Under the pieces are notes generated by a model. The model did not search any database, was not told the DNA's origin, and worked only from the letters and a program-made list of their open reading frames with translations. A stretch of DNA of 64,000 nt from contig NC_045140.1 in NCBI RefSeq assembly GCF_008831285.2, positions 26,678,131 to 26,742,130 on the forward strand, read 5' to 3'. This DNA comes from Nymphaea colorata. Its lineage: Eukaryota; Streptophyta; Magnoliopsida; Nymphaeales; Nymphaeaceae. This document shows positions 23,201-36,240 of this stretch, one piece after another (position 1 is the first letter of the stretch; each line of letters begins with the position of its first letter). A program made the position numbers and the translations under genes.

Positions 23201-26200
23201 GTAGACATCATGCTTTGATGTAGCCCACACTAGATTTCTCAACTGCAAAACACATGTAAAGTGAATCAGTCCAGATAATAAAGAAAATCAAGCTCTAAAC
23301 AAGGAAAACAAAATATGTCAAATTTTTTCCCATCCAAGTTTATGTAAATGCACAGCCTACAAAGAGCTAAAGGAATGTGAAGAATCAGAACTCAGACTTG
23401 ATGGTGGATCAGGAACCCCATCAACTGCACAGCTGCAAAGAAAGTACAGCTCTTGCCATATAATACAGCGATCCGCACAGGGCTTTAACTTGTAAAACTA
23501 GATTTATTTTTCACACGTAGAGGAATTTCATTTCTTATATTTACACCTCGCATCAATTAACACTGGGGATGAATATGATTTGCGTACATTGCTAATTTGC
23601 CACTTAAACATGCATTCCATAAAAAAAAAAAGTTTAGTCAGTTATTCAATATTGATATCAGGTAAGATGATAAAGTCGTACCCCTCCAGGAGAAAGCCAC
23701 TACTACTGCTTTATTTCCTCGCCTCTATTTTTCTCCTACCTAACTAACCAGTAACCTGGGCTCCACCTTAATAGAAGAAAAAGGCAAGGGGCAATATAAC
23801 AGTATTTTCCGGACACCTTTAGGTTTCACATTTGTCAACCACATTTATAGCGTACGACAATATTGACTAGTATACGATCCTATGGAATATTTGTAAAAAT
23901 ATCTTGAACAGGAGTTCCAATAGGCCAAACACAACAGACAATAAAGGCTCAAAGGAATGTATACAAGATTCCTATATTTGTGACGTTGACAAATGCACAA
24001 AGTGCACCAAGGAATATACAAAATCGTAAAAATAGTCCACAACTGATAGAAATTCTTAGTGGAAGCATTAAGACAAGGAGAGGAATCTTTATATATCACA
24101 TAAGATAGCACAGGTAGACGTTTATCTAGCTCCAAAAGCTAGAAATCTAACAGTAGGAGTAGGTCCAGCTGCTATTAGCTTGGTCAAGGGTTATTCTCGA
24201 TCTAAAACAAACTACAGAACAAGTAAACAAGAAAGAGAAAATCCAAAAGACAAAAAAAAAAGTGCAATAAAACCCTACATTAACATACATTCGGAGGCAT
24301 ATAATATATACACTCAGATATAGATACACGCACATAATTAGTATATGCATATATAGATAAATGCAGCAACATTTACATTATTTTCAACACTCAAATAGAG
24401 CTTTGGTGCAGAAACCTGTCAATTGTGTTTTAAAGCAACATAAGGCCGACTAATGATGTTCTTCAAATATCTTCATGAATGTAATGACAATCGACCTCTA
24501 GCTTGGTAAATTAGTCAAAAGTATGATCTAGTGCTATAGGAACAGCACTCTTATTATCAAAACAGACGTTTACAGCTCTCCCTAAAAGATCTCCCACATC
24601 TTACAAGAGCTGTTTGAGTTAAATTATTTCCATTATGGTAGTTGTTGTAGCTCAATATTTGCTTTTGAAAATTAAAATGAGAACTTTTTTTGCTTCTTGC
24701 ATCTCCAAGACAAGTGATTCTACTAGGAAAACATAAAAGCCAGAGGTAGAATGTCGATTATTTGGATCTTCACCCTCAGTCAGCATGAATATAAGCAATT
24801 AATTCCAATGAAGAAGGACATGACAAAAGTAATCCCTTCACCAATGTTCCCTTGATCTTAATATATTTGACAATGTAAAGTACTGCAGTCATGCATACAG
24901 TTACAGATACATACAGCACGCTTATATGAGGTCTTGTAATACTACAATACATTAACAACCCAACCAACTATAGGTATTCCCATCATTGGCCTTCATCTTG
25001 GTCCAGACAATCTCTAGAGTTCAACAACTTTACTATATGCTGTTTCTGATCTAGGGACAATATAAGGATCAAACATGATCTATGACAAAAGATATTTTCC
25101 AGAAGAATATGTTACCCAAATACTCAAAAAATAAGTCAAAACCCTAGGTCTAACATTTGGTCCTTCCCGAAAAACATTTTACTTCCCAAATTCCCAGTTT
25201 GTCAGTCTCAGTTACTAGCATAGCATATAAATAATCTAATAAAGTAACAGCATCATAAACCCTGCATTAGTATTTTTAATAAACCACTGCAACAGAAATC
25301 AAAATCATACTTTCAGACTATACTCTTAAAATCTATCCAACCATGCGTTAAGATATTCCTTAAGACTAATACAAGACACTTTGCAAATTTAAGTACCTTA
25401 CCTTCAGAAACATTTGTATCAAGAGGAACATCCATACAAACTTAATTTAGTTCTCCATCGAGGAAAGTATTTTTCACATCCATTTGACAGGCTCTTTTTT
25501 TTTAACTAAAGATAGGGCAATAAGCCAATAATAATCCTAAATTTCATACAGTGGGGCAAATATTTCACCATAGTCTATTTCATATCCATAGATATATAAC
25601 TAGCCTAACTCTGAATTAACTTTCATGGTTTTTTCCCATTCCTTATGACCTTTACTTTCATTATAATTCAAAGGCTAAAAATGAGCATGTAGCAAGCAAG
25701 CAAACATTATGTTTGCGAAAAAAAGAACTCGTTGAAAACAAATCTGTTGGTTGTGTAACTCTTTCTAACCTAAACAAGATTTGGTCGAGGGTTTTTTGGA
25801 TGTTCGCCATTACGTGCTCTCCAAATATTTTTATTGGTCCAGAAAAATCAACATTCTCATTCTATTGGCAGTCATTACAATCATTATTCTTATCATCAAT
25901 ATTATTACAAGAATTATTTCTTGACTAGAAAATAAATCAAGTAGGACGGAATAGTCAACACGACCATTTGTTGTAATGCATCCCACCAAAACCACTTTCA
26001 TTTTCCACAAATCTTACATTTCTTGATACCAACAATTTATCATTTTAGTATGAAATTTAAAAAAAAACAAATATGTTCAAATTTTTATGGAATAACAAAA
26101 ATATGATTAAGTTCTGATATTTTTCATTCAACTGCCTAAACGAATCCAAATTTAAGCATGTTCTTGATATACCACCAAAACTTCACCATTTTTTTATATT

Positions 26201-29200
26201 TTTCCATATCATAATACCTATGTCAGTTTTGAAGTACATAAGAAAGGCACAAGGGAGAGCATCAGAAAAAAAAATTCGCACAATTACAATTACGCCCACA
26301 AGACCTAAGTCTTTCGTAATCATCACATATTTGAAGAGCTTTTCACAATGAAACATGATTGACAAAGATGGTTACATTCTATTGACAAGATAGAAACCTC
26401 TTTAGGAGGGAAATTTGAATTTGTAATCGGCTTTCGAATTGTTTCCTAAATGAGGCCAGGGATGCCTATGCCCATTTAAGCATGCTTTTGTTCATTTGTT
26501 AGCTATGCAATTTAAGAATGAAAAATCAAATTTCATAGCATAGATCCTTTTTTCCCCTGTCTCCTTCTTCACACATCCTCCAAGGAGCGCCGCTGGCGCC
26601 ACCTCCTGCATCTATGTCTCAATCCCATTTGAATGACCGGCAGTACACCAGCGTCTCATCTTGGTCTGCCCATCGCAACTCCGGCCCGGCCACAGAGCTC
26701 TTCGGCATGCAAGGAAAACACACGGCTACCTCTCAGCATGCCAGTCCTGACCACTAGGCTCGCCCACGGGATTGTGTGCCATAGGTCCCAATCAATCCCA
26801 GGCTTAGATCCAGCCAATCAGACACAAGCTTCAGCTAGCATGCTTGCAGAGAATTTAGACTCTTGCATCAACTTCTCGACAGATCATCCTAAGCAAACAA
26901 CGTCAGATCATCGCATGTCTATGCTCCTTGAAAAGCTCTTCAAATTATCTTTCCAATGAGGTATTACACACCTTGATTGGAGTTCGGACTAGAAAACTAT
27001 GATCAATTCATCCAGCAGCCATTTTCCAAAGCCGAGATCCTATTCTGCTGAGATCCAGATTTAGACATCATCTTTTTCGGTAGATCGCCCCAGAAAAACA
27101 ACATCAGATGATCATGTGCCCATACTTGTTGGAAAGCTTTTGAAATTATCTTTTCAACAAGCTATTATACGCTTCAATTGGAGTTTGGACGGGGGAACCA
27201 TCATCATTTTACTCTGGCTTACTGTGCATCGACCAGAACCTGTGTCTATGCATGCCACCTGTTCGACACTCAATCCGCGGACTTTGAAGGCTATAATTCC
27301 CTCTCTCGTGCTCGGATCATGCTGAAATTTGGCTTGTGAGTATATAATTAAAAGTTCTTCCAATAGCCAAAAGCATGCTGAACAAAGTTGTTGTTTTCCT
27401 GGGTGTAGCTGCACCCAACCATGACTGCAGGGCAGGCCTGCCTCCTCTAGCCGAGCTTCACCCTGGGATCCTCGAAGCGGGCCTAGATCAGGCTCGCATC
27501 ACTGAGGGCCGAGCAAATATAGTTTTACAAGCCACATGCACATTGATTTAAACAAGGACCAGTATAAAACCGTCACTCGAAACTGCAGGAATGGGGGAAA
27601 ATAGATCTTTTAAAGGGAATAGGATGACCAATAATTCCTGAAGCCTGAAGGTATAAAAGCAGATATAATAAAGCAGTCTCAGCTTCAATAACAGAAAAGA
27701 CAAATTAATGTAAAAATTACCCTACAGGTCAGATTGGAATTTCAGATGAGAAACAACTAGTGCTATATGAAAAATATTACATGCAAAAAAGTTATCAATG
27801 GGTGATCCAATGGTTCCCTCACAAATAGAAAGAAGACCAGGAAGTCTTGCAATGGTAGCTTGCCATAGAACATAAACATCGAATAATAATCTACCAGAAT
27901 GAGGATCAAGGAGGAGTCTTGATTTTCTCAATATAATGAATAAATTAATCTTCAATTATATATAGCTACTAAACGTAAAAAAATTGTGAATAGATGTTTT
28001 ATAATTACTATATGCAAATATTCAAATCAATACTACAAAACATGGATGCAGCTTAATCCCACAAAATGAAGCAGAAGAAACTAATAAAGATTCATTGCAG
28101 TCTCATATATCGTTGCTATTTCAATAGCAAATAAAATTGACAGCTGAATACAGCCGAAAAGTTTCAAAATTCAAACATTCAGAGCATGACATTTGACCAA
28201 AGTGCCACGAGAAACAAGAGCCATAAATAATGAGGTTTAAAAAAGAACACCTTCTTGGAATTCAAGAAGGTCTGGTTCAGAAAGAAATGTCTGAATAATT
28301 CATGTTCAAGAAAAAAATTTTCAATTCACATAAGAGCTCAAGAGTGAACACCAATGCACGAGAAAAGAAAGTCGGTACATCATCTTAAATAGTCAGGCAG
28401 CAAAAGAAACTTACTTGGAAATGGAGGATGGTGGATCTCACAGATCTTGCGTTATGCCAAAACTCATAATATTTTCCATTTTTTTCTGTTTGTTTGCTTT
28501 CCTGCACACATTTACAAAATACCAATATTACCATTTTTTTTTCTGTTTGTTTGCTTTCATAGTGCTTTTCTCTTGCAATTCTAAGAAAAAATTATATGAA
28601 GATTCTTTTTCCCCAACACAAAAGCACTTTTTCATTCGTTAATATACTATGGCGTTCTGCCTCCAAAGAAAATGCCCCTTAGTAATATATCCAGAAATCA
28701 GATCCATAAGCATGCATTCCAATGGATAGGATCTTGCAGCACTTTCCGCATAATCAGCATTACATGAAAATTTTTAGTAACAGACACTAACAAACAGGGA
28801 TTTCATTCAGCAAATGGACACCTTCTCTGAACCCTCCCCAGACTGTAGAATGTTCTCATAATTTTTGTACTGCTCCAGCCTTGTCTGCCGATATTTTTCT
28901 CTAGTTATGTTTAATCTCTCCCATGGGATCCCCTGAATATCCTTTCCTCTCCTGGCTTGTGCTGACGAAGTATCTGTTAACCTGACATCCTAAACCACAG
29001 AATGTAGCATTAATTTCATTCACATAAATTTGGATATCTCACAAAACTGTTATAGAAATCGATAGATAAATACTGACTCTTTCATATTCATCTTCCGAGT
29101 CAGAGTCACCTGCTTCTCTACTGCAAAATACCTCGTCGATGTCATCGTCAAGGTCAGCCACATCATAATCGTCTTCCATGTAATCGAATCCGTCAATTTG

Positions 29201-29212
29201 ATGATGAGCCAT
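20211..29212 (-). CDS. WD40-repeat protein, plant homologue of yeast C2A9.03-like family, nine exons
   Basis: This is a predicted beta-propeller scaffold protein; its molecular role is not established. Coding exons 5' to 3' on the minus strand: 29212-29078, 28989-28822, 28501-28415, 23242-23108, 23020-22910, 22162-22071, 21978-21873, 21580-21494 and 20624-20211. Phases agree at every junction and the product is 444 aa, normal for the family. The N-terminus is acidic (DYMEDDYDVADLDDDIDEVF), then RGKDIQGIPWERLNITREKY and RNLVWATSKHDVYLMS. The propeller follows, with SASNND-type and WD signatures: FMASNNDCGIREFDMERF, TSLSPDGKLLVVVGDNPDG, GNQDKTCRVWDMRNLSKS, SIRFTSDGQFLAMAEPADF and the C-terminal GVWDRTYGSLLQYN. 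Intron 3 is about 5.2 kb and contains copia debris. An upstream in-frame ATG at 29308 is possible, but MAHHQIDGFDYM matches family starts better. Confidence 0.93.
24400..25690 (-). mobile_element. Decayed Ty1/copia pol remnant in WD40 intron 3
   Basis: On the minus strand, pieces of copia reverse transcriptase and RNase H appear with stops and frameshifts: GYEIDYGEIFAP (family GIDYEETFAP), QMDVKNTFLDGEL (family QMDVKNAFLNG), RHSTSGFYVFLVESLV (RRSTSGFCVFLG), DNKSAVPIALDHTF and LEVDCHYIHEDI (HIEVDCHYIREK). The order is as in copia pol. I found no LTRs or target duplication, so this is an old fragment in the same orientation as the host gene. Confidence 0.75.
26560..27520. repeat. GC-rich repeat block with an imperfect internal duplication, WD40 intron 3
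   Basis: This block is clearly richer in G+C than the surrounding intron. Two copies of roughly 115 bp (about 26,880-26,995 and 27,082-27,197) share AACAACRTCAGATSATC, AAATTATCTTTYCAA and TTGGAGTTYGGAC at moderate identity, about 200 bp apart. It is probably retroelement non-coding sequence; no protein or LTR boundary was found. Confidence 0.4.
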
Positions 29213-30250
29213 TTCGCAGTGAAAAGGGAATCCAGAAACGAAATCCCTATTAAGGTAATTAGGATAAGAGCTTTCCTTGTTATGATTCTTGCAAAAAATC
29301 GGAAACACGAAAGCTAACTGAAGAAAAAATAATTGGAAGAGTGTTTTCTTATTAACAACAGACGGAGCAACTTCACTAACTCAAGTCAAATAGATAATGT
29401 ATAATACAGAATTCTATTTTTCGGGAGACGAAGATCTAATAAAGATCCGCGGAACTGCTTATATGTCAGGAGGAACAACTTAGATTTGGCTCCCGCAGCC
29501 CTTGAAAAGAAAATACGAACAAACATGATGACATGATACATCTCTTTGAAAGAATAAAGCCGTAGCCTCAACATTTCCTACAGCAGCACAAAGAATCAAA
29601 CGGACCAAAGAAACATACTAAAATATAAAAAAAGTTCCTTTTTGCAGTCAAGCTTAGAATGAAATCAGCAGGAGGAAATCTGAAGAAAAACCCATACGAA
29701 ACGTGTAAATAACCAAAGTTTATAATAAAAAAAAGCGTATATCATCACGGCATGATCGAGAATTGGAACGCGCACTCCAACGACCAAGATCATCCGATAA
29801 ATCTTCTCCGTCATGGCGCAATCCTTAAAATAAATAACTAAAACAAATTTCTACGCTATAAGGTGAACCAGATCTCCCAAAAACGTCCGTTTCAAACAGA
29901 ACGAAGGAAAAATAAATAAATAAATAAAGATCATAACTAGAAAAGATCACGAAAGCCGCGATGATTTAGCTCATTTAACCTTCTCAACGAGAGCGATTCC
30001 TCCGACCGGCCTCTTCCAACCGTCAGATCTCGGAGACAGGCTTTTCGTTCATCTCGAGCGACCGGACATCACAGAAAGGATCCGCCGCACCCCGGCCGAC
30101 GGTCGGAAGAGGAAAGAAGGAAAAGGGAAAAGGATTATTCCAGAGAACGGCGGGAAAAGGGGGAGGAAGCGGCTGTTCGGCACCTTCCCGAGAAGAGATT
30201 GCCGTCCGCTGGGTGCATGGGTTGAAATGAAACACAAAGGCTTACAAAAG
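29213..30250 (-). promoter_or_regulatory. 5' leader and promoter region of the WD40 gene
   Basis: A TTTTTTCTTCAG acceptor at 29319-29318 on the minus strand, about 100 nt before the ATG, suggests a 5'-UTR intron. The likely first exon lies in the GC-rich block at 29,990-30,240. The donor is not clear, and no TATA box was assigned. Confidence 0.35.
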
Positions 30251-30949
30251 CGCTCCCATTTCATTGTTATTACTGAATCTACCCCGTACTTATCCACATT
30301 GCGCCAGCCACATGGTGTCCGGTCACCGGTGGTCATGATTCGAATCCCACCTTCAACCGCTAAACCCTGAACCAATCTCAGACCGACATTAATCTTCTGC
30401 CATGGCAGGACCGAGCACGGGATCTACCATGCCGGGTAGGTTCAGCCACCTCTTGCTGAATATTCTTCAATCTGGTGAAATTTCTAGTTGTTGAATTCGA
30501 CTGGCGTTAGGTCATGAAAACGACAACGGCTGCTAAAGGATGGTGGGTTCCACGACTTGGGCCAATTGGAGCACTAATGCTCCTAGTTAGGGATGTCAAT
30601 GGGTCTAATCATCTACCTAAAACCAGATCTGTTTAGTCGGATCTCCTAAGGCAACAACAATTTAAATCCCAATTAAACTTGGATGTAGTATATATAACCC
30701 TGACTCCGGTTATGGTTTACGCCGAGGAGCCGAATTTTCTTCTTTGCCCTTGCCTTCAGGGTTCAGGGTTGACCTAATCCAACTATATATAACAGTTGAC
30801 TTTAAAATCAATATCAAAATTTTTGACAAAATATCTAACTGCATAGGACATCGAAAAGAGTGAGTGGTCGAGTCGGAAATTTCTTTCGAAATCTTGAGGT
30901 TACTACTTTTACCTTCAACCCATATGTCTGTTTCCCTCAAGGAGTGTAG

Positions 30950-31112
30950 TACAATTGAGTGGCAAGGCGATTCACACTCAATGGATTCAAGGTTCAAATC
31001 TTATGCTCGTTGTCACGCTCCAATGTGTTAGTTTGTTGGATTGTAAATGGCGGCAAGCACGACTGTTGAGTTGAAAGATGCACTCCCCTAAAGTAAGCGG
31101 AAACATTAAAGG
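30950..31112 (+). repeat. SINE-like repeat, copy C
   Basis: Here both tRNA-like promoter boxes can be read: GAGTGGCAAGGCGA (A-box-like) and AAGGTTCAAATCTTATG (B-box-like), about 35 bp apart. The copy ends in CTAAAGTAAGCGGAAACATTAA. This is the best copy for judging the tRNA-like head. Confidence 0.5.
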
Positions 31113-33511
31113 TAGGAGAAAAACATGTCACATCGAACAAAAGAAGAATAGCCAAACTCCTTTTACCACAACTAAAATGTCCACCGGCAGAGCATGTAAC
31201 AAAAGCAAGAGGTGATTATGGGTACTCCAAATCTGTCACCAAAACCAACATAATGAAAGCAGCAAAGGAAACACCAAGTTTACGAGAGAAGGCAACACTA
31301 ATTCCCAAGCTTGGTGAAAGGGAAAGCTACCTGTTTGGCATTTTCCCATACCCTTCCTTCCACATGGGGTTTTCCCATCCTATTAAATTCTTCTGGACAG
31401 GACAACCACCTTGTTTAAATGGGAAATTTTGACAGACTTTACGCCTGCAGTTATTAGCGATGGAGACATGGGCTCGATGGAGTAGACTTAGGCTGGATGA
31501 TAGGCAGCGTTGGGCCACTTTGACTTGATCTTTTGGAAGGTATTCAGTTACGCCATTTACAATCCGATGGGTCCATTGACATGAGCCAAGTCGGGTCAGA
31601 CCAAACGGACATAGAATGGTCAATCCGTGTCTAAGCTTTGTTGGGACACTGCATTAATCCAAAAAAAATGGACAATTTCATGAAACACTGTTCCAAAAAT
31701 GAAGCTTTATTGTTACCAAACCGAGACAGGTTTCTAATTTGATTCATGTGAACGTTATGTTTTTAGGTCTTAAGATGGTAGGGTGTTACAATCCAAGTTG
31801 AAGGATGCATTGCTGCAACCATTGACGCCCACACAGCTCAAGGCCCTGAAAGCATAGAAAATGAGAGAATTTGGGTCTTTGGTTCGTTATAGTTTCAAAT
31901 GGCAAGGATGAACCTCTTGCTCACTTGAGGTTAAATGCAAAAAATCAAGTTCGTCATGACCATGACATCTTTTTTGTTTTCTCATAGTTTTCTGCCCAAA
32001 AAGTCATTCTGCGGGGAAAATAATAACTTTTTCTTGGCCCAATGTAACAAGCAACGTAAGAAGACAAAAAAGGAGGGCCCGTCCAACATCAATGATCAGG
32101 CAGTGAAAATTTTCCTCATAACTGCCTCCTTCATGGCCAAAACTTTCTAATTTTCTCTTTTCCTCGATCAGCCACCCATCGTCTTCTCCTCAAGCCACTC
32201 GTAAAGAATGCTCTTTCAGGTCAATAGAGGCGAACGAACTGTGATCTGAGATTAGGAGAAGAATATTGTTTGACGTAAATTCCAAAAGGAGTTTGGGAAT
32301 TTGATATTTGATAGCTAGCCGCCAAATGCAAAAGCTTGGGATACCTTGGCATTGATTCAAGGAAAGAAACATCTCTCAAAAGGTAGAGTGAGAAAGCATC
32401 TTAAAGTCTCTTTTTTTTTTTTCAATTTTATATAAATATAAATATATATTGAAAAAGAAAAAGAAGGGGAGGGTGGGGTCTTTTCTTAGAGGGAGTTTGA
32501 TGAGAAGACAACTTGTGCAAGAACAACCAACCAGTCTCCCATCTCAAAAGTGGGCATTATTTTTAACTGTTGGGATTAGAAAATTCACAGATTAAAGAGT
32601 TTCTTACCAACTACCTTTTTCTCGTATGCTTGAGATTAGAAAGAATCAATCAGAAGATTGAATGGTAAAAACATCTAAATGGAGAGATTAATGTCAAACT
32701 GCTGAGTGATTTAGTTCTATTTGTTTAATGGGCTAGCTGCCAATTCAGTATTTGCAACAAATTCAAATTAAGAATTCAATTATCTGACCGAATTCTAATC
32801 CCTCGTCCTTTGATTTAGTATTACCTACAGTCTGATCTATATCTTCATTAACTCTGATCCGACCCAGATTTTTGTATGAGAAAATTAAAGTAGGGGATCA
32901 AGGGTATGACTATTATCACCTTCTCTTTTGGGTGAATGGAGGATTGATCCTATCGTCCCTATCCCGTTAGGGTTTAGGGCTGTACGTTGAGATGATGCCG
33001 ACGCTATGCTTCAACTTATATATCAATACTCCTTCTTTTTTGTAGCACACAGACTTGACGCTACATGTATTTGGAATGAAAATTGGTCACCTACCAATTC
33101 CTCCGTCTAGTGCACCAACCCTCTCGGAAATCATCAACAACTTCTGTTTGATCGGTCTAAAAAGTTGAGAGTCATTTTCATTTTCTTGTCTTACTGAGAG
33201 ATCTTCCAATTGCTTTGGCCCTGTAATAAAAATGATAAGCACTTTGAGGTAGTAAAGACTCAAAAGTCAAGGTCCAAACTCATGATATAAAAGTGAAAAG
33301 CAATCCTGAGAGAGTGATTGGCTGAGAAGATTCGAGTACAAGGAAACGTGTTCACGTAGACAACGCAAGTAACTCAAGCAAGGGAGGGCCCGATGGGCAC
33401 GTGATTTTATTTCTTTGATTAATTATCAAACATCCTCTTTGAAAGTCAGCACAGTGTCCACCAAACTTTAAAACCAAAGGAGCAGCCATCTCGGACACTG
33501 CATCATCGAGT

Positions 33512-33800
33512 GCAGGGATGGACCAGAATAAGCTTGGGCATCGGGTCAGTTTGGTCCGATTAAATTTAAAAATATAATTTTTAATATAAAATAATATAAA
33601 AATATAATTAATTATAATAAAATATTATATTTATAAATATATATTAAAAATAAATATAAAAAATTATGGAGTCCACTCAAGTTGGCACAATAAATTATGG
33701 GGCTGGCACGGTACCACTTTTTTCGGGTTTGAGCCCGAGTACTTGCTGACAGCCCAGCTTGGTGCCCAACCTTAGCCAAGGAAACCCATGGAGGCGCAGG
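33512..33800. repeat. GC-ended, AT-cored dispersed repeat (copy 1)
   Basis: GC-rich ends (GCTTGGGCATCGGGTCAG and GGGTTTGAGCCCGAGTACTT) surround about 100 bp of almost pure A/T. The same layout is seen at 35,980-36,240. It may be a non-autonomous DNA transposon; no target duplication was found. Confidence 0.4.
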
Positions 33801-35979
33801 GTTAAACTTGAACTGTCCCAATACTTTGCTCTTATATTTGGAGAGATGCGTACATACACATGAACTGTTTATGTTCGATTCAAATAGTAGATCATCTTAT
33901 ATGTTTGGTAAATGTGCTATTAACACTTTAGGTTGAGTTTGTTTGGGCATGGATCTGAGGTTTGCTGTGATTTGAGACCTTTAAGGTCTTATATCCATGG
34001 ATTTAAGGACAGACCCTACGGTCTCCCAACCTCCCAACCGTCCAAAAAAAAAAATATATATATATATATATATATTACAGTGATCCAATTTTCCAAAAGA
34101 CACCTTTTAATGCGACCTTGGATCTTTTCAAACATAACTTAAATTAAAAAAAGTCAAATGTTCAGTACCCAACTTGGTCTTTAGCGTAAAATGGTAAAAG
34201 ATTTCATAAATCAGCATGCCAAATAAGAAAAGAGTCTCATATTCCACAACTTTCAGGTGAGCGAGAGGAAGCCCCCTCTTCTCCCATCCCTTTATGGTCC
34301 AAAGTTATTTTTGGTTGAGATGATGTCTCACTATATTTCAACTTGAATATCGGTCATATTTAACAACTGGAAAAGCTCGCAAACCATCTCATATTCGCAC
34401 ATGCAAATCTAACCAAGTCTTAAGAGTGCTAATCCTGCTTTTTCATCACACTTTTAATTAGTAGACCATGGCCTTTGGTTGCTTGAATCTTGAAATGAAC
34501 ATGAGTATATTGTCTAGTAGAAATCAAATTCAATTGAGAGCTCTCCCATCTGGGGACCTTTAGATCATGGATGCTATTCATAGTAGAGATGCCCTCCTTT
34601 TTTGGATGGACCCAACACGTTGTGATTGTATCTTGCGCTATGTTGCACCTAAGCCACAAATGACTTTCACCAAAAAGATCTAACAAAAAAATCGCAAGGT
34701 AGGGCCTCTAGGCTGCGTTTGATACTCAGACCCGAGTTTTCATTTCAGATCAATAATTGAATGCAGAAGCTCTGAATCTATGAAACCAACAACATGTGGA
34801 GTTCGATGGATGACAGCCCACGGATTTCAAAACGACGTCTGGCTTGGCCCATATGAATTTTTGCTTATTCATTCTCATATTAATATTTTCATAGCTATTA
34901 AGGCAAGGCATTGGGTCTGGTTGGGTCGGTCCGAGCCCGACAATAATACGGGTGCAGAACTTGTGACTCGGATTTGAATCGGTAGAAGACTTTAGTCACC
35001 GATCAGAGGGTTGACTCGGTAACTCTGGCCTATGTTGGGTCATAAAATTTTATAGTGTATTTTTACTATAATTAGAGGAGGAAAGCAAGTCTGACTTTGT
35101 TTATGTCTGATATTTTCATCAACAAAAAACTGAATCATATGTAATATGAATATTTATGTATAGTTAGTAAAGTTTGTGATATTTCACCATTCAAAACATA
35201 ACAAACTTTAGTATTCAACAATGCACGACCAAAGGAGTTCCTTTAATTAATTGATGACCCCAGTTGACTGGGCGAGCCCGGCTCGAGCGACTCGCAACTC
35301 GGATTGGCGAGTTATGAGTTTGCCAACTATGCTCGGATCAAATGTCCCCTTGTACTGGTACACGAAAAAGAACCACTTTAAATGACGTGTTTCATTACGT
35401 AGATTGGTGCAAGGTCATATGCAGGGTGGTTTAGGTTTGATATTCATCCAATTTGAATTTTATTAGCTTGTTTTAGTGAAGAAATAGTGCAACTCCTTTC
35501 TTCCTCTCTTGAGCTTGGTGGCTTCTTTAGTTACAAGTGCACCTAAAAATCAATGTTTCAGCTCAGTCTGGATTGGAGCCAATCTCAAGGAGCTTAAAGG
35601 TTGCAGAAAAAGGATTCCCAAGGAAATGTTTTCTATCATAAGATTATAGATCCTTCTTTTGAATCTTTTTTTTTTCAAGGTTTGAAAGCATAATTTTCCT
35701 TTTTATTTTCCTCTCAAAAAGGATGTGCAATTTTTTCAAGATTTTGGATTGAAAATTGTTAACTTCTCACATTTCTTTCTAAAAAAAAAAAACGGGCAGT
35801 TCCCGAGAGATGAAGTCATCCCCCCTCCCCTTACCCCCAGCATCCAATACTGTTTAGAGACCTCGGTGATCATATGCACGCCATTTAACTCAAGTGTCGT
35901 GCATGCTAACGTATTAGTGCCTATAAAAATCAAACTAAGGACACATTGTCAGCATGACTTCAAACTAACTAGTTATGCT

Positions 35980-36240
35980 AAGCCTCTCAGAGCCTTTTGG
36001 TCCAAGCCCAAACCCGATGCGTCGGCCCGATAAGTTTTAAAAAATATTTTTATTGTTAATAATATATATTTTATTATTAAAAATATAATTTATATTAAAA
36101 ATTATTTTATATTTTAATTTTTTTATTATAATCAGGTCAGGGTCAAGCCCAGGTTTCGAGTATCGAATCTGGGCTCGGGCCTTTGTTTTGGTCATCGAGT
36201 CGGTCCGGCCCGACCAGGCCCGATGCCAGCCACCCCTGGT
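35980..36240. repeat. GC-ended, AT-cored dispersed repeat (copy 2)
   Basis: CAAGCCCAAACCCGATGCGTCGGCCCGAT, read in parts, precedes an AT-only core (36,030-36,130). It is followed by GGGCTCGGGCC and CGGCCCGACCAGGCCCGATG. The GGCCCGA motifs face each other across the core, as in a degenerate inverted repeat. Confidence 0.4.

Noticed and set aside
30940-31020. Possible tRNA gene
   Set aside because: Only A/B-box-like motifs are present. No cloverleaf arms pair, and the flanks match the SINE-like family.
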